Of a DNA stretch of 64,000 nucleotides, positions 61,901 to 64,000 are shown piece by piece. Position 1 is the first letter of the stretch. Every line of letters starts with the position of its first letter. Location of the stretch: NCBI RefSeq assembly GCF_041381155.1, contig NC_091134.1, positions 65,580,969 to 65,644,968 on the forward strand. Reading direction: 5' to 3'. The notes beneath the pieces were generated by a model, which was not told where the DNA came from, did no database searches, and saw only the letters and a program-made list of their open reading frames with translations. Both the position numbers and the translations under genes were made by a program. The DNA comes from Argopecten irradians. Lineage: Eukaryota > Mollusca > Bivalvia > Pectinida > Pectinidae.

Positions 61901-62715
61901 TCCCAACTAAAAGTTTGCGTGAGACATTTAATTACATTTCGATAACTTGAAGGGATACTGTAGTCCCAGTGATTGTGAGTATAACAAGGTTTGGCTATAT
62001 TTAAAGATGCTCCACCACTGACAAACGGTATTTTTTCTCTATCAAAAACAGGAGCAGACGATTTAGTATTTTTCTTCAGTCACAAAAGCTTCTAATTTTA
62101 CTTCAGGTTAAAATATTAGAAATGATTAATTGCATCCTGAGAAAAAAATATCTGGCACTATGTCCTATTTGGAATAAAGTACATGTACTAATTGCGCGTC
62201 ACCATAAACAAAATAAATTATTTTATATCATTTTTTTTTGTGTTAATTAGACATATACAGATGCATATACATGATAAAACACCAATTATTGTTAAAATGG
62301 TGAGTATCGTTTATGCTTTTAGTGGTGGATCATCTTTAAGTTCATAGACTGATTGAGAAACAAAGGTCTGCATTATTCATAATTCGTGTGAAACTTGTAT
62401 GTATATATTTATTTCTGCTTATGAAGATATTGAAATAAATTCCGTACATGACTTATTTTCGCACAACGAATTCTATGATATCAATACTTCCTTGATTTAT
62501 GAGGTGAAAGAAAGAAGTCTTTATATTTTAGATAAAATGCCCTGTCAACATTCCCCAAAATGTGTTGCCTGGCAGCCTAACAGTCAACATTCCTTTGCTG
62601 TTGGGGACGAGACTGGCCAGATTGTCGTCAAGGATACACGTACATCAATAGGATCACCTGTGACCTTCACCCCACACAGTCGCTGCGTCAACAGGGTCGA
62701 GTTCTCCAAGGACAG
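40914..62715 (+). CDS. WDR77: WD repeat domain 77 / methylosome protein 50 (exons 1-7, 3' end outside window)
   Basis: Exons: 40914-40971, 56873-57058, 57996-58137, 58595-58644, 58780-58850, 61790-61844, 62532-62715. Phases match at each junction. The protein starts MDNIPAAMDRHLDVIQCHE and continues DGGVLLGASNLTGRYWYGSI, aligning with human [20 protein letters not shown]. Later blocks are GVQLEAGLSDVQWL, SHDRCVKVWDLETL, HSDNIECVKCHP, GNIFLWDTRKPKPVSIVG and CVAWQPNSQHSFAVGDETGQ. WD-type turns (VWDL, LWDT) and beta-propeller spacing are visible. About 248 of the roughly 340 residues are present; the last blades lie to the right. WDR77/MEP50 is the obligate partner of the arginine methyltransferase PRMT5 and presents histone and Sm substrates. 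Exon 7 has two possible donors, at 62715 (GTCGGT) and 62719 (GTAAAA); they give different phases. Intron 1 is 15.9 kb and full of repeats. Confidence 0.93.
41519..41690 (-). mobile_element. Non-LTR retrotransposon (LINE) 3' coding remnant
   Basis: Read on the minus strand, one frame gives QLPVDVVNAEDLDIFKNRLN followed by KHWKNHATKFLPST and a stop. The pattern LP.xVVNAxxxxxFKNRLxxHW is the usual C-terminal end of LINE reverse-transcriptase ORFs in invertebrates. Only this tail is present, so it is a 5'-truncated or decayed copy. The overlapping open frames on both strands in other registers are not meaningful. Confidence 0.65.
42230..43111. mobile_element. Non-autonomous hAT-type element, 882 bp
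   Basis: Terminal inverted repeats TAGGGCTGCTGCGG and (reversed) CGGCAGCCCTA are extended inward by sub-terminal sequence (GTACCGCGATAC against GTACCACGATAT). The 8-bp direct repeat CTCTCAAA flanks it exactly (42222-42229 and 43112-43119). The interior has no transposase. The ends differ from those of the hAT element at 13191-14152, so it is another family. Confidence 0.88.
43838..44119. mobile_element. Inverted-repeat element rich in TGCGACA motifs
   Basis: The left end (AAGGTGACTGATTTCGGCCA, then TATCGCACTGTCGCATTGCC) and the right end in reverse (ATGGTGGCTGAGTTCGGCCA, TGTCGCACTTTTGCATTGGC) are diverged inverted repeats, both with GACCCCGC at the inner edge. The interior repeats TGCGACA or TGTCGCA about ten times. 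It is GC-richer than its surroundings. Frames at 43871-44246 are incidental. Confidence 0.65.
47480..47872 (+). repeat. 67-bp tandem repeat, about 6 copies
   Basis: The unit is GAGTAGTCTGCAACTGTATC plus AGTGTTAGATTAGGAGTACTGA.TAGTTATTTGACCAGAGCTGGGTTT, with period 67 bp (47545, 47612 and on). One copy near 47700 lacks the TGATAGTTATTTGACCAGAG part. Copies are nearly identical. Confidence 0.93.
48634..48846 (-). CDS. Possible small protein, unrecognised
   Basis: An uninterrupted frame of 70 codons has a plausible second start giving MEASKPGRYRTKKSENVPSI followed by LKFFTRKENEDINSFVNSIL. The basic-hydrophobic block VPSILKFFTRK resembles a PIP-box (x-x-hydrophobic-x-x-F-F, but without the usual Gln). 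A minus-strand AATAAA overlaps the stop codon. Unlike the other short frames here, it is not in a repeat and its composition is protein-like. I do not recognise a family. It could be a nested single-exon gene in WDR77 intron 1, an exon of one, or chance. Confidence 0.35.
   Translation of the reverse strand: MTSSRIKMEASKPGRYRTKKSENVPSILKFFTRKENEDINSFVNSILLKMTDDVNAQPSKQVHGIESVSE
49098..49160 (+). repeat. Short tandem repeat of about 22 bp, 3 copies
   Basis: TATTTTCAATGCGTTTTTATG is repeated three times directly before the tandem-cored element at 49161. This may be part of that element's flank. Confidence 0.8.
49161..50481 (+). mobile_element. Tandem-cored element, 157-bp units (about 8 copies)
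   Basis: The left end has GCTCACCTGG and the imperfect hairpin CTTACCTGGCCCGAAGGGTC/GGTGAGCTTATG. The core is about eight units of roughly 157 bp (GAGTTCTGCATGGATTGTAA; CAGGAGGGGCGGGGCCCAAT). The right end is AGGTGAGCGATACAGGCCCT then CTGGGCCTCTTGTT. It shares ends with elements at 53.7, 58.9 and 59.2 kb. Non-autonomous, no protein. Reverse-strand open frames are unit artefacts. Confidence 0.85.
50727..50945 (+). mobile_element. tRNA-derived SINE
   Basis: The head GGCTGTGGTGACTGAGTGGT (A-box) and GGGTTTAAATCCCATGTGG (B-box) resemble a tRNA-Leu/Ser type promoter. The body has GTTGCCAGGTACTGATTGCC and TTGGGTACACGACTTTCCTC, and the tail ends ATAACTAATAAAACAAAAA. This is a standard SINE layout with an A-rich 3' end. 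Confidence 0.75.
50983..52831 (+). repeat. Tandem duplication of a 0.93-kb segment
   Basis: Copy 1 (50983-51917) and copy 2 (51918-52831) both start GACACTTGCGGTGTGATTGC and end CTTATGAAATAGGA. They are nearly identical, apart from about 22 nt lost from copy 2 (around 52056) and a few single-base differences. The matching frames at 51172/52085 and 51603/52516 only reflect the duplication. The event is recent or is an assembly duplication. Confidence 0.95.
53685..55073 (+). mobile_element. Tandem-cored element, same family, about 8 units
   Basis: Begins TTAGCTCACCTGGCCAAAAT, with this start duplicated once (about 43 bp). It continues with units of about 157 bp very close to those at 49.2-50.4 kb and ends AGGTGAGCGATACCGGCCCT then CTGGGCCTCTTGTT. 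The hairpin next to the left end is reduced compared with the other copies. Confidence 0.85.
55730..55801 (+). other. Degenerate tRNA-like sequence (pseudo-tRNA or SINE head)
   Basis: TTTAGCTCAGTTGGTAGAGA matches an A-box and GTGGGTTTAATTCC a weakened B-box, at normal tRNA spacing. The acceptor stem does not pair and the anticodon arm is poor, so this is not a working tRNA. Confidence 0.6.
57165..57410. mobile_element. Dispersed MITE, CTGTTTAGGG-ended family (copy 2)
   Basis: The start ATGTCTGTTTAAGGTTACCT and the end CCCCTTAACAGACAATTTTT are inverted repeats. Interior blocks match the copy at 30865-31085. It lies in WDR77 intron 2. A run of about 27 A residues follows at 57463-57486. Confidence 0.8.
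57411..57995 (+). other. WDR77 intron 2, right part
   Basis: Contains the poly-A run near 57463-57486 and otherwise AT-rich unique sequence. No feature supported. Intron 3 (58138-58594) is likewise empty. Confidence 0.5.
58890..59041 (+). mobile_element. Minimal tandem-cored-family element (about 150 bp, no core array)
   Basis: It has the family left end (TTAGCTCACCTGGGCAGGTG, then a CGTCCGTC-rich part) and the right end (GCGAGCGATACAGGCCCTCT, GGGCCTCTTGTAT). Between them lies only a fragment of one core unit (AAATCGCTACTAGTCATAAA). It shows the end sequences of the family without the array. Confidence 0.8.
59191..61689 (+). mobile_element. Tandem-cored element with 158-bp units (about 14 copies)
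   Basis: The left end has a hairpin, AGCTCACCTGGTCCGAAGGA/CCAAGGTGAGCTT, then (CGTC)n. Core units of 158 bp (unit marks at 59387, 59545, 59703) contain CCATATAAACGACTTCTTCT and GGGGGCCTGAGGGGCGGGGT. The right end is AGGTGAGCGATACAGGCCCT then CTGGGCCTCTTGTAT. A four-unit block is duplicated (marker GGTAGTATCGTTATAGGGTA at about 59814 and 60445, 631 bp apart). The element sits in WDR77 intron 5, so that intron is 2.9 kb. Confidence 0.85.
61845..62531 (+). other. WDR77 intron 6, no recognised feature
   Basis: AT-rich unique sequence ending in the TATATTTTAG acceptor of exon 7. The open frame that starts at 62399 runs through this acceptor; its first part is intronic. Confidence 0.55.
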
Positions 62716-62803
62716 GTCGGTAAAACTGTCTGTTAATTGTTGTATCCACAATTTTATCACATACTTTGCCTGATATCAAGTGATTTCACCCGTGTAGTAA
62801 TTT

Positions 62804-64000
62804 TAGGTCATCTGACCGCAGGTCAGGATGACCTATTGTCATCGCGTTTCGTCCGTCCTCGTGCGCCGTGCGTCGTGCGTAAGACTATTTATACAAAAGC
62901 CTACTCCTCCTTCATTCTTTGATGGATTTCATCCATATTTGGTTTGAAACATCATTTGGGAAGGACAATCATATTTTATATAAATGAGCCTGGTCCGACC
63001 CCTAGGGAGGGGCTGAGGGGTGGGGCACCAAAAGGGCAAATTTTCTTATTTTAAGCTTTAAAATCCTACTCCTCCTTCATCCTTGGATGGATTTCATCCA
63101 TATTTGGTGTGAAACTTCATTAGGGAAGGACAATCATATTTTATATAAATGAGCTTGGTCCAACCCCTAGGGGCAGGGCCTCAAAAGGGCAAATTTTCTT
63201 AATTTTAGCTTTAAAATCCTACTCCTCCTTCATCCTTGGATGGATTTCATCCATATTTGGTGTGAAACTTCATTAGGGAAGGACAATCATATTTTATATA
63301 AATGAGCCTGTTCCGACCCCTAGGGTCAGAGGGGCGGGGCCCCAAAAGGGCAAATTTTCTTAATTTTAGCTTTAAAATCCTACTCCTCCTTCATCCTTGG
63401 ATGGATTTCATCCATATTTGGTTTTAAACATCATTGGGGAAGGACAATCATATTTTATATAAATGAGCCTGGTCCGACCCCTAGGGGCTGTGGGGAGGGG
63501 CCCCAAAAGGGCAAATTTTCTTATTTTAGCTTTGAATTCCTACTCCTCCTTCATCCTAGGATTGATTTCATCCATATTTAGTGTGAAACTTCATTAGGGA
63601 AGGACAATCATATTTTATATAAATGAGCTTGGTCCGACCCCTAGGGTCAGAGGGGCAGGGCCTCAAAAGGGCAAATTTTCTAAATTTTAGCTTTAAAATC
63701 CTACTCCTCCTTCATCCTTGGATGGATTTCATCCATATTTGGTTTGAAACTTCATTAGGGAAGGACAATCATATTTTATATAAATGAGCCTGGTCCGACC
63801 CCTAGGGTCAGAGGGGCAGGGCCCCAAAAGGGCAAATTTTCTTAATTTTAGCTTTAAAATCCTACTCCTCCTTCATCCTTGGATGGATTTCATCCATATT
63901 TGCTTTGAAAAATCATTGGGGAAGGACAATCATATATTATATAAATGAGCCTGGTCCGACCCCTAGGGGCAGAGGGGTGGGGCCCCAAAAGGGCAAATTT
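62804..64000 (+). mobile_element. Tandem-cored element with AGGTCATCTGACC hairpin, runs off the window
   Basis: The left hairpin AGGTCATCTGACCGCAGGTC/AGGATGACCT is followed by a CGTCCGTC- and CGTGCGTCGTGCG-rich part, then at least six units of about 153-162 bp (TCCTACTCCTCCTTCATCCT; GACCCCTAGGG; CCCCAAAAGGGCAAATTTTC). The hairpin is shared with the reversed element at 34.3-36.9 kb, but the core unit is different. The right end is outside the window. Confidence 0.85.

Noticed and set aside
1-64000. LTR retrotransposons, endogenous viruses or Polinton-type elements
   Set aside because: No long terminal direct repeats, capsid, protease, integrase or envelope-like frames were seen. The repeats are DNA transposons, MITEs, tandem-cored elements, a LINE tail and a SINE.

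Overview
This looks like nuclear DNA of a bivalve mollusc. It is AT-rich, the genes are animal genes split into short exons by GT-AG introns, and the interspersed repeats (tandem-cored elements ending in GGGCCTCTTGT or carrying an AGGTCATCTGACC-type hairpin, short inverted-repeat transposons, tRNA-derived SINEs) are of kinds I associate with scallops, oysters and mussels. The species cannot be read from the sequence.

Four host genes are recognised from spliced exons, all in alternating orientation. (1) RAB21, minus strand: only exon 1 (833-973). (2) TBC1D15, plus strand: complete, 16 coding exons, 1447-26341; its start lies 473 bp from that of RAB21 (head to head), with a palindromic CRE between. 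(3) An RCAN-family calcineurin regulator, minus strand: complete, 4 coding exons, 38510-31977. (4) WDR77/MEP50, plus strand: exons 1-7, 40914-62715, running off the right edge. RAB21 and TBC1D15 are also neighbours in vertebrates, so this is probably old microsynteny of a Rab and a RabGAP.

The most unusual structure is inside TBC1D15. Three large tandem arrays sit exactly on exon edges. Intron 5 begins with about 37 copies of a 57-bp unit starting at the exon-5 donor. Intron 13 begins with about 30 copies of a 40-bp unit, each holding the exon-13 tail and its 5' splice site. Intron 14 ends with about 100 copies of a 68/70-bp unit, each holding the 3' splice site and the first 48 nt of exon 15. 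Exon 14 is thus preceded by about 30 near-identical donors and followed by about 100 near-identical acceptors. Reading shows that only the first donor and the last acceptor keep the reading frame open. TBC1D15 exon 7 also carries a 2-nt (AC) excess that breaks the frame in this assembly.

Most remaining DNA is repeats: a Tc1-like element with 514-bp inverted arms and two non-autonomous hAT elements (8-bp target duplications); several MITEs and a cluster of nested foldback palindromes near 39.7-40.5 kb; a GATATC-rich foldback; a 146-bp satellite-like array in RCAN intron 1 with a YY1-type motif in each unit; several tandem-cored elements in RCAN intron 1 and WDR77 introns; a SINE; and a recent 0.93-kb tandem duplication. 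No rRNA, intact tRNA, CRISPR or bacterial-type operon was seen.
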